64,000 bases of DNA from Spirosoma profusum (GTDB lineage Bacteria; Bacteroidota; Bacteroidia; Cytophagales; Spirosomataceae): NCBI RefSeq assembly GCF_014699005.1, contig NZ_JACWZY010000006.1, positions 1 to 64,000 on the forward strand, read 5' to 3'. A model generated the notes under the pieces. The model did no database searches. It was not told the DNA's origin and saw only the letters and a program-made list of their open reading frames with translations. Position 1 is the first letter of the stretch. Every line of letters begins with the position of its first letter. This document shows positions 44,095 to 51,786 of this stretch, in pieces. Both the position numbers and the translations under genes were made by a program.

Positions 44095-44721
44095 ATGATA
44101 CGTGTTTCCATTTTTGATGATAACAATTCTCTGCGCGAAACGCTGGGGCTAATTTTCGAAGCAACCGACGATCTGCTTACCGTCGGGAAGTATGCCGATG
44201 CCCTGCACGTAGTGGAATACGTCCGGCAGGACCAACCCGATGTGATTCTGATGGACATCGATATGCCTGGTCGGACAGGTATTGAAGCCGTCAAGCTCAT
44301 TCGCCAGCAGACGACTAAGCCTAAAATCCTGATGCTGACGGTTTTTGAGGATGTCGAACGCATTTTTGCGGCTATCTCGGCCGGAGCGGTGGGCTACCTG
44401 CTCAAAAAAACACCCGCCGACAAAATCATGGATGCTATCCGGGAAGTAAAATCGGGGGGAGCCGCCATGACGCCTTCCATCGCTCTGAAAGTGCTGGAAG
44501 CGTTTCATCAGCCCAAACCCAATGATTTTTTGCTGACCGACAAGGAAAAGGAAGTATTGCAGCGGCTGGTCGAGGGCGACAGTTACAAACTTATTGCGCA
44601 CCATTGCGGGATCAGCATGGGTACCGTGCGCACGCACATCGTAAATGTTTACGAAAAACTGCACGTCAACTCGAAGTCGGAAGCCGTAGCTAAAGCCCTG
44701 AAAACCGGGCTGTTCAAGTAA
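44095..44721 (+). CDS. NarL/FixJ-type response regulator
   Basis: The 208-residue regulator has a receiver domain (about 1-120) with acidic pocket Asp8 and Asp9, phosphorylation site Asp54 in LMDIDMPG and the conserved Thr/Lys pair in MLTVFED and LLKKTPADK. The LuxR-type HTH (about 142-205) has LTDKEKEVLQRLVEGDSYKLI and GTVRTHIVNVYEKLHV. It is the only response regulator next to three TPR histidine kinases and is probably their shared target. Its stop overlaps a possible start of the S41 protease gene (TAATG), so the two are likely one operon. Confidence 0.96.
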   Translation: MIRVSIFDDNNSLRETLGLIFEATDDLLTVGKYADALHVVEYVRQDQPDVILMDIDMPGRTGIEAVKLIRQQTTKPKILMLTVFEDVERIFAAISAGAVGYLLKKTPADKIMDAIREVKSGGAAMTPSIALKVLEAFHQPKPNDFLLTDKEKEVLQRLVEGDSYKLIAHHCGISMGTVRTHIVNVYEKLHVNSKSEAVAKALKTGLFK

Positions 44722-44753
44722 TGGATTTTACGTCCACACCGATAATACAGCAC

Positions 44754-46943
44754 ATGAATACATCTGTCCGATTCGCAGTGACCATACTACGTGGCTTAAT
44801 CGTAACGCTATTATTTTCTGCTGTTCTTTCCGCTCAAACCACATCATATACGCCCGCCCAAATTGAACGAGTGGCCAAACTTTCGGAACTATACGGTCAC
44901 ATCAAGTTTTTTCATCCGTATCTCGGTTACAAACCCATCAACTGGGATTCGGCCTTTGCGGCAGCGGCTCCGCTGGTTGCACAAGCCAAAACCGATGAAG
45001 AAACGATTGCGGCCATCCGTCAGCTGCTCGCCGTCTTGAACGACGACGTAACGACAGTTTCACTAAAAACCAAACCGGTGAGCAGCACAGCAACCGGCGA
45101 TACAATACAGGTATCGTTCGACTCCGACAGTACGTTGGTATTAAAAATGAATGGCTACGGGGGCGTGGCCGATATAGAGCCGTTCATCGACAAATTGGGC
45201 TACTTCGCCAGCCAATTGTCCAAAGCGCGGTCGCTCCGGCTTGATCTACGTAGTGCCCGACCCCTCAGTGAAATGGAACTGGAGGGATTCCGCTTTGTAT
45301 TGGATTACGTTGGATTGGCCCGCGTGCTGTCGACGGAGCCGTATGCGACACCCGGTATGCGTCGGCGCCAACACAGCGGGTTCGCTACCGAAGGTGGAGG
45401 AACGAGTGAATATTGGTCGGGATTTTATTTGCGAAGCGGGCAGTCGATTCAGCCTCGGGCGTCGGCGAAAAATCGTCCAGTTACGTTGCTGATCAACAAA
45501 AATGCAGCGTTACCTCCTGCGTTGTACGCCCTGAAAAATCGCCCACACGTTACGTTGAAGAGCGACGATACGTTGACCGATGCGCAGTTGGCCAGCACCG
45601 TTACGTTCTCGTTCAGTGAAAACATTCAGGTGAAGTTCCGTACTGGTGAACTGGTTAATCCAGATGGGACGCTGGGCGTTAAAAGCCTGCCTGCACCGTT
45701 GCCCGTCGCCCCTCCACCGACCAAATATGCTGCCGATAAATACCCTACACTGGGTAACCGTCTGCTTGCGGGCGCTAAAATCTGGTCGGTCATTAACTAT
45801 TTTTTTGCCTACAAAGGCTTGATGCCAACCGACTGGAAAGTCAATCTGCGCACGGCCGTTGGGCAATTGGCTGCCGCCCAGGACTCGACAACTTATGCCA
45901 TTGCGGTGGCTAAGTTTTACCGGAATATTCAGGATAGCCACGGCTTCATTAACGCAACTCCACTACGTTATTATGCCGGTGCAGGCAGTAGCCTGATCGA
46001 CATTCGGTTTATTGAGAACAAACCCGTTATTACGCAGGTCTGGACTGATTCGGTACGTAGCAAAGGCATTCAGATCGGCGACGTGCTTACGGAAGTGAAC
46101 GGCGAAACGATTACGGAACGTATCGCCCGCATGGCTGCCATTCAGCCCGCGTCGAACGAGTGGGTTCGCCAGCGCGAACTTTCCTGGCGACTCATCCGTG
46201 GCCCTGTAGGAAAGCCTATTCGATTGAAATTGCTCGGTGCTGATGGTCGCGAAAAGAACGTATTGATCACGGCTCAACCTGCCAATGAACTACGTCTCCC
46301 GAATGATACGTCGGCTGTGTACAAGTTGTTACCAGGTAACATCGGTTACGCGCACATGGGGCGGCTTCAGACCAAGGACGTAGCAGGAATGTTTGAAAAG
46401 TTCAAAAACACCAAAGCAATCATCTTCGATATGCGCAACTATCCGCAGGGAACCGCCTGGACGATTGCGCCTTACTTAACCGATAAACGTAACGTAGTGG
46501 CCGCTCAGTTTTTCCGTTACGCACCTAATGCGCCGGACATTCTCGCTGGCGACTCTGAGAATGCGACACAGAAATATTTCTTCAGCCAGCAGATTCCACC
46601 CAACACGGGACAGCCAGTTTACAAAGGCAAAACGGTGATGCTTATCGACGAACGTACTCAGAGTCAGGCTGAACATTCGGGACTGTTTTTCGAAGCCGCC
46701 AACGGTACGGAGTTCATCGGTAGCCCCACCGCTGGTGCCAACGGCGACGTAACGAGTTTTCAGATTCCGGGTGGTATTGGCCTGACATTCAGTGGTCACG
46801 ACGTGCGCCATGCCGACGGGCGGCAGTTGCAGCAGGTTGGTTTGCAGCCCAAAATTCTGGTTCGCCCAACGATTAAAGGCGTTCGGGCGGGTAAAGATGA
46901 GGTGCTTGATCGGGCGATGCAGTATTTGCAGACGGGCAAGTAA
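44754..46943 (+). CDS. S41-family (C-terminal processing) peptidase
   Basis: The protein has 729 residues from the Met at 44754, which directly starts the signal peptide (TILRGLIVTLLFSAVLSAQ); an in-frame ATG at 44721, overlapping the regulator's stop, would add 11 residues. A PDZ-like segment (about 420-480, GIQIGDVLTEVNGE) leads to a tail-specific-protease core. The probable nucleophile is Ser637 in TQSQAEHSG, followed by GSPTAGANGDVT. Family enzymes cut exported proteins from the C-terminal side. Genetic coupling to the response regulator suggests it is part of, or controlled by, that signalling unit. The substrate is unknown. Confidence 0.88.
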   Translation: MNTSVRFAVTILRGLIVTLLFSAVLSAQTTSYTPAQIERVAKLSELYGHIKFFHPYLGYKPINWDSAFAAAAPLVAQAKTDEETIAAIRQLLAVLNDDVTTVSLKTKPVSSTATGDTIQVSFDSDSTLVLKMNGYGGVADIEPFIDKLGYFASQLSKARSLRLDLRSARPLSEMELEGFRFVLDYVGLARVLSTEPYATPGMRRRQHSGFATEGGGTSEYWSGFYLRSGQSIQPRASAKNRPVTLLINKNAALPPALYALKNRPHVTLKSDDTLTDAQLASTVTFSFSENIQVKFRTGELVNPDGTLGVKSLPAPLPVAPPPTKYAADKYPTLGNRLLAGAKIWSVINYFFAYKGLMPTDWKVNLRTAVGQLAAAQDSTTYAIAVAKFYRNIQDSHGFINATPLRYYAGAGSSLIDIRFIENKPVITQVWTDSVRSKGIQIGDVLTEVNGETITERIARMAAIQPASNEWVRQRELSWRLIRGPVGKPIRLKLLGADGREKNVLITAQPANELRLPNDTSAVYKLLPGNIGYAHMGRLQTKDVAGMFEKFKNTKAIIFDMRNYPQGTAWTIAPYLTDKRNVVAAQFFRYAPNAPDILAGDSENATQKYFFSQQIPPNTGQPVYKGKTVMLIDERTQSQAEHSGLFFEAANGTEFIGSPTAGANGDVTSFQIPGGIGLTFSGHDVRHADGRQLQQVGLQPKILVRPTIKGVRAGKDEVLDRAMQYLQTGK

Positions 46944-47069
46944 GTACGTTTAAACTATAATTAACGCATGAAACAAGCTTACTACGTATAGTTAAAGGCT
47001 TGGAAATCGGTGCCAATTCTTGACGCTGATAATACAGACTACTCCATCAAGACCCAAAACTTCCGACTC

Positions 47070-48629
47070 ATGCAAAAAAAACTACTACATCTTCTGACAG
47101 TTGGACTGTTGGTCGTCCAGCCGTTGTTTGTCCGCGCTCAGATGGGATTTAACTCTCCGGTGGGTCTGACACCCAAACAGGACATCGAAATGTATAGCCG
47201 GAATAAGTTTCAGGTGCAGACAAACTACAGGCTTACCACCGATCCGGTTTCTGGTACGTACACGATGAATTGTACAATCCAGACAATTGAAACAACAACC
47301 GGCGTATTGCTTGATCCGGGCGGTGCCGGAAACTACCCGGCCAGTTTTACCTGTAGCACATCAATATACGATGATGCTAATGTGACGGCGGGTTACGAAC
47401 TGACCTTCGAGCTTCTGAACACTGAAGCCAATGGAGATTCGGTCATCATCGAAGATGCGTATGGCGGGCGGGCTGCCTACTCGGGTAATGTACACCCCAC
47501 TTCGGCGCTGTTAGTGCCCGGCTACGGGGTAACCGTTACGTTTAAATCCGACAATGATACGAACGTAGGGGCTGGATTTCGGCTGCGCTGGCGTCGTTTA
47601 TATCAGGTTGATCCGGGTAATTATGATCCACTTGGTTCCGGCTTAGTATATGATATTACCAAAGCATCTCTGGTCAGTGGTTTCCATGGCTTCTCTACAA
47701 TTCCTCAGGCTGGCTACGCAAGTTTTATAACTGGGTCTCAAAATAGTGCTAAGGGCGTAGGTGCCACAGCGTTAGGGCTTTTTCAGTTTGCCAGTGGCAA
47801 TTATTCATTTGCGGTAGGTTATAGCAATGTAGCGCTCTTGCAGGGTTCGATTGCTATGGGTGAGAATAATCGAGCCAGTGGATCTAATAGTGTAGCAATT
47901 GGTGAGAATAATATAGCTAGTGGTGGGGCTGCGGTAACCATAGGAGAGTCAAATACCGCCAGCAGCACGGGGGCTTTGGCGCTGGGTTATAAAAGTATTG
48001 CCAGTGGAGGCTTCTCCGTTGCTTTAGGAAATGCGGCTTCTACCAATGGTTTTACCGGTGCATTCGCAGTTGGGGATGCCAGTACTTCGACAAGAGTAAC
48101 CAGCACAACTGTCAATCAATACACATCTCGATTCGCCGGGGGCTATCGGCTGTTCACTAATTCAGCTACTACGGTTGGCGTGCAGTTGGCCGCGAATGGC
48201 AATGCCTGGTTGTCAATCTCCGACTCGACCAAAAAGGAACGCTTTCTGCCCATCGATCACGCTGATTTACTGACTAGTATCCGCACGCTACGTCTGGGCA
48301 CGTGGAACTACAAAGGCCAACGTAGCGAACGGCATTACGGCCCAATGGCGCAGGATTTCTTCGCCCGTTTCGGACGCGATGCGCTGGGTACTATCGGCTG
48401 TGATACGTTGCTCAACAGCCACGATTTTACGGCCGTTACGTTGAGTGGAGTTCAGGCGCTGGCTCTGGAAAATGAGCAATTGAAAGCCCAGATTCTCGAA
48501 TTAAAACAACAGGCCGAACGCGAACGAAAGCAGACCGCAACCCGACTGGAAGCTCTCGAACGGGCACTTCTGATTCGGCCTTCGCAACGCGTGACCCAGG
48601 ACAGTCGGCGTAAGAAAAACCGGTTGTAA
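47070..48629 (+). CDS. Surface protein with YadA-like head repeats and S74 chaperone domain
   Basis: The protein has 519 residues from the ATG at 47070, which starts the signal peptide (LLHLLTVGLLVVQPLFVRAQ); an upstream GTG at 47010 is rejected. The middle (about 225-345) has head repeats of the trimeric adhesin type (SIAMGENNRASGSNSVAIGE and similar). The C-terminal S74 intramolecular chaperone domain (about 395-480) starts at SISDSTKKERF, where the Ser and Lys of the self-cleavage dyad are expected, and continues with GTWNYKGQ and HYGPMAQDFF. It ends in a coiled coil. S74 domains trimerise beta-helical fibres and then cut themselves off. This suggests a trimeric stalked fibre on the cell surface. 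No phage genes are adjacent. Confidence 0.85.
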   Translation: MQKKLLHLLTVGLLVVQPLFVRAQMGFNSPVGLTPKQDIEMYSRNKFQVQTNYRLTTDPVSGTYTMNCTIQTIETTTGVLLDPGGAGNYPASFTCSTSIYDDANVTAGYELTFELLNTEANGDSVIIEDAYGGRAAYSGNVHPTSALLVPGYGVTVTFKSDNDTNVGAGFRLRWRRLYQVDPGNYDPLGSGLVYDITKASLVSGFHGFSTIPQAGYASFITGSQNSAKGVGATALGLFQFASGNYSFAVGYSNVALLQGSIAMGENNRASGSNSVAIGENNIASGGAAVTIGESNTASSTGALALGYKSIASGGFSVALGNAASTNGFTGAFAVGDASTSTRVTSTTVNQYTSRFAGGYRLFTNSATTVGVQLAANGNAWLSISDSTKKERFLPIDHADLLTSIRTLRLGTWNYKGQRSERHYGPMAQDFFARFGRDALGTIGCDTLLNSHDFTAVTLSGVQALALENEQLKAQILELKQQAERERKQTATRLEALERALLIRPSQRVTQDSRRKKNRL

Positions 48630-48678
48630 AGCAGTGGTTTTGTCATGCTGACGAAGGAAGCATGACAAAACCACTGCT
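48630..48678. repeat. Miniature REP-like hairpin, copy 3 (interior deleted)
   Basis: Two perfect 20-nt arms (48630-48649, 48659-48678) flank a 9-nt loop. The core TTTTGTCATGCTGACGAAGG matches the other REP copies, but the whole centre is missing. The outer AGCAGTGG/CCACTGCT extends the stem beyond the repeat. Being 1 bp after a stop codon, it could terminate transcription of the S74 gene. Confidence 0.85.
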
Positions 48679-48772
48679 CATCTGAAAAATTATAAACAGA
48701 CCCTTAAATCAATGGTCCAAGGTATTTCTAATTAGCCTCTCTTTATAGACTGACCTTTATTTATACTACTCA

Positions 48773-51442
48773 ATGAATCCACATTTTCGCCTTCTCTTTA
48801 GCGGACTGCTCACCTTTCTGGTTGGGTCAGTTGACGCGCAAACGCCCTGTTTCACCCCCCAAAGCCTGCCACCTACTTCACTGACTATTGCCGGTCTGCC
48901 CAGTAATGGTCCCGTTTATGTATCGACCGGCGATCTAAACGCCGATGGCAAGGCCGACCTTGTCGTTAGCAAAGGGAACCAGACCTTAGCCGTATTGCTG
49001 GGAAATGGGTCGGGTGGTTTTGCGGCTCCGACCAACGTGACTACCATCCACAATAGTCAGTTTACGGGTTTAGCTGACCTCAACGCCGACGGTCGACTCG
49101 ATATCGTCTCCATCGATTTCGGTACACATACGGCTAACGTATTACTGGGTAATGGCTCCGGCGGTTTCGGGGCTGCTACGTCAGTGACTCTGAATGGTTC
49201 TAGCACGTCGGCAGCACTGGGCGACGTAACGGGTGATGGTCGGGTAGATATCGTAACGGGCAATTCCGATGCGCAGGGCATCAGTGTTTCGTCGGGTAAT
49301 GGTTCGGGTGGATTCGGGGCGGCTGTTACAACAGCTTTCAACGTAACGAGCCCAATTATCGGGTTGGGCCGAATCGATAACAATACGTCACTCGACGTAG
49401 TGATTTCCAGTAGTAACAGTAACTACGTTCTGCGAGGGCTGAACAACGGGACCGGTACGTTTAACTTCACCAGTGGAGCGTACGCCGTAGGCGACGGCCC
49501 CTCCAATCCTGTTCTTGCTGATGTGAACGGCGACAACTTCAACGACCTGCTGACCGCCAATACAAACTCGGCGAACCTGACCGTGCGGCTCAACAACGGA
49601 TCGGGCGGTTTCGGCACTACAACGAATTATGACGTTAATAATAATCCGTACTTTCTGACGATGGCCGACATAAACGGCGATACATACCTCGACGCGGTGA
49701 TCGCCATGCGCGACGCTGGCAACGTAACGATCAAACTTGGCAATGGGGTGGGCGGTTTTGGCGAGTCGCAAATTTACGCTACCGAACAGGGTGGTTCGGC
49801 CCCGCCGATGGTAGTTGCGCCCGATCTGACAGGCGACAATCGACCCGATCTGGTTACGCCGAACGCTAATGGACTGGGGCTGGGTGTGTTACTGAACAAT
49901 GGATACGGAAGTTTCCTCGGCTACAACACCGTCAATTCAACTACCGCCATCGCCATCGGCGATCTGAACGGCGACCGACGGCCCGACATTGCCATAATTT
50001 CGTCATTCAACGTCCGCCTGCTGATGGCTAATGCAAATACTACCTACGCTCCGGCCATTGCGCTGGCGGTATCGGGCAGTCTGACCGACATCGGTATTAT
50101 GGATGTAAACGGAGATGGAAATAATGATTTATTGGTGACTAAAAGTAATGGCACCACGACAAACGGCGAATTACTGACCATGCTGGGAGCCGGAAATGGT
50201 ACGTTTGCCAATCCTACCAGCCTGGCCGTTGGTCGCGACCCAACAAAACTGTTCATTGCCGATGTAAACCGCGATACCCGGCTCGACGTAATGGTATTGA
50301 ACGCCAGCAACAACTCAACATCCGTATTCTTAAGATCGGGTTCGGGATTGGCATCGCCTACCACTGAGGCAAGCGGTAATGGCAACCTTGATTTATTGGC
50401 CGTCGATATCAATGGCAACGGGTCCGTTGATCTAATTACCCTGAATCAAGCGAATGGATCAATCTACGAGTTATATGGGAACGGCGATGGCACCTTTGGG
50501 GGAACAGTGACGCGCACTGTCGGGACGGCTCCCAACAAAATGGCGGCTGGGGATTTAAACAATGACGGACGGACCGATCTGATCGTAACGTTGCCCAACT
50601 CCGGTGAAATTTGTATTCTACAAAATACCGGCAACGTAGGAAACACACCAGCCGGGTCAGCTATCCTGATAGGTACAAATGTTGGCGTGGGTGGAACTCC
50701 GATGGGTGTGGAGTTGGCCGATTTGAACGGCGATGGTCGACTTGATATTGCTATAACGCAATTAGCGAACGATGCCGTAAAAATTCTGTACAACACAGGA
50801 GCCATGAGCTTTACAACTTCCACTACGTTGTCGACAGGAAAAGGCCCGTATATACTGAAAGTAAGACAACTGGCAGGTGACTCCCGCCCCGACCTGGTGG
50901 TCGGAAATACTGCCGACCGAACGCTATCCATCATCAATAACTGCACTACGTTCCCGTCGGTGAGCATCCTGCCATCGGCACCGCAGACTTATACGGCGGG
51001 ACAGCCTGTTTCCTTTACGGCGGTGGCCAGTTTGTTTGCGCCCACGAACTATAACTGGCAAAGTCGCCCTGACTGGCCGTATGGCTATGCAAGTAACAGT
51101 ACAGAGCCCATCAACGAAGAAATGGCACCTGGTGTGATGCAACCTACTACGTATACCATCACCGTTACGGCCAGCAACAGCCTGGTTTCAGCATCGGCTT
51201 CCAAGATTATTACCGTAGTTCCCGCTTTTCTTCAAACTGTGAAAAACGGTACGTGGACCGATCCAACAGTTTGGTCGGGCGGCTACGTGCCGCATGGGTA
51301 TGAGGTCGTACGTATTGGCCATGAGATAGATGTGCCCGTAAAGCCTGGTAATGGCCCCAACTATACGCTCAAAGTAATTTATACGGCGGGCGGCAAACTG
51401 CGGTTCATGAACGGGGCACGACTCTATTTCGGGCCAGATTGA
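48773..51442 (+). CDS. Secreted FG-GAP/VCBS beta-propeller protein
   Basis: The 889-residue protein has a signal peptide (FRLLFSGLLTFLVGSVDAQ) and about 14 FG-GAP-type repeats between residues 45 and 720. Each carries a calcium-loop motif of the form D-x-N-x-D-x-x-x-D (DLNADGKADLVV, DVNGDGNNDLLVT, DLNGDGRLDIAIT), often followed by GNGSGGFG. Two or more propellers are expected. A C-terminal Ig-like part (about 735-830) precedes a domain with NGTWTDPTVWSGGYVPHG, found in T9SS-exported proteins. No classical sorting domain is seen at the end. It probably binds ligands or matrix at the cell surface. REP copy 4 follows. Confidence 0.88.
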   Translation: MNPHFRLLFSGLLTFLVGSVDAQTPCFTPQSLPPTSLTIAGLPSNGPVYVSTGDLNADGKADLVVSKGNQTLAVLLGNGSGGFAAPTNVTTIHNSQFTGLADLNADGRLDIVSIDFGTHTANVLLGNGSGGFGAATSVTLNGSSTSAALGDVTGDGRVDIVTGNSDAQGISVSSGNGSGGFGAAVTTAFNVTSPIIGLGRIDNNTSLDVVISSSNSNYVLRGLNNGTGTFNFTSGAYAVGDGPSNPVLADVNGDNFNDLLTANTNSANLTVRLNNGSGGFGTTTNYDVNNNPYFLTMADINGDTYLDAVIAMRDAGNVTIKLGNGVGGFGESQIYATEQGGSAPPMVVAPDLTGDNRPDLVTPNANGLGLGVLLNNGYGSFLGYNTVNSTTAIAIGDLNGDRRPDIAIISSFNVRLLMANANTTYAPAIALAVSGSLTDIGIMDVNGDGNNDLLVTKSNGTTTNGELLTMLGAGNGTFANPTSLAVGRDPTKLFIADVNRDTRLDVMVLNASNNSTSVFLRSGSGLASPTTEASGNGNLDLLAVDINGNGSVDLITLNQANGSIYELYGNGDGTFGGTVTRTVGTAPNKMAAGDLNNDGRTDLIVTLPNSGEICILQNTGNVGNTPAGSAILIGTNVGVGGTPMGVELADLNGDGRLDIAITQLANDAVKILYNTGAMSFTTSTTLSTGKGPYILKVRQLAGDSRPDLVVGNTADRTLSIINNCTTFPSVSILPSAPQTYTAGQPVSFTAVASLFAPTNYNWQSRPDWPYGYASNSTEPINEEMAPGVMQPTTYTITVTASNSLVSASASKIITVVPAFLQTVKNGTWTDPTVWSGGYVPHGYEVVRIGHEIDVPVKPGNGPNYTLKVIYTAGGKLRFMNGARLYFGPD

Positions 51443-51458
51443 TTGTATTAGTGTAAGT

Positions 51459-51552
51459 GTTTTTGTCATGCTGAGGCACGAAGCATCTTAACGTATCCGA
51501 ACAAGCGAGCTAGGAAATCTCAAGATGCTTCCTTCGTCAGCATGACAAAAAC
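51459..51552. repeat. REP-like palindromic repeat, copy 4
   Basis: This 94-bp element has outer arms GTTTTTGTCATGCTGA and the matching TCAGCATGACAAAAAC, and inner arms AAGCATCTT/AAGATGCTT. It shares GCGAGCTAG in its middle with copy 2. It starts 16 bp after the FG-GAP stop codon. Confidence 0.9.
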
Positions 51553-51579
51553 AGCGCTAACGTAGCAGCGTTAACTAAC

Positions 51580-51633
51580 CAGACACCCGCAGATCAATAC
51601 GTACTTATACGCTATCTGGTCTGCGGGTGTCTG
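51580..51633. terminator. Strong hairpin, possible terminator
   Basis: CAGACACCCGCAGA (51580-51593) pairs perfectly with TCTGCGGGTGTCTG (51620-51633); three further pairs, one of them G-T, shorten the loop to 20 nt. The following bases are only mildly T-rich, so termination is plausible rather than certain. Confidence 0.5.
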
Positions 51634-51720
51634 TTGTTTAAGAGAAATCAAGTGATTGTTTGTCAGGTAGTTGAGGTGGGATTCTGCCGCTACGTAGTTT
51701 CCCCATCATACATTTATCCG

Positions 51721-51752
51721 ATTGATTGCCGCTAGAGGGCTAAGTAGTTTTG
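51721..51752 (+). promoter_or_regulatory. Promoter of the five-gene surface operon
   Basis: TAGTTTTG at 51745-51752 matches TAnnTTTG, and ATTG at 51721-51724 lies 20 bp upstream as a -33 element. The expected transcript start (near 51758) is about 29 nt before the start codon at 51787. Confidence 0.65.
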
Positions 51753-51782
51753 ACACAAGTTTTTAGCACTAAAAACCGTGTC
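51752..51782 (+). promoter_or_regulatory. Leader hairpin directly before the operon's first start codon
   Basis: GTTTTTAG (51759-51766) and CTAAAAAC (51769-51776) form a tight stem. GACAC/GTGTC can extend it across a small bulge if transcription starts early enough. It ends 4 nt before the ATG at 51787. Such a 5'-terminal stem can protect mRNA or limit translation; either is inference. Confidence 0.5.
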
Positions 51783-51786
51783 AGAA

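Noticed and set aside
46950-47030. Weak AACTATA/TATAGTT hairpin after the S41 gene
   Set aside because: The stem is short and AT-rich with a long loop and no T tract; not convincing as a terminator.
47010-47069. GTG start for the S74 protein
   Set aside because: The signal peptide begins at the ATG at 47070; upstream residues are polar and unlike an export signal.
47070-48629. Prophage tail-fibre remnant
   Set aside because: S74 domains occur in phage spikes, but there is a Sec signal peptide, adhesin-type head repeats and no phage gene nearby.
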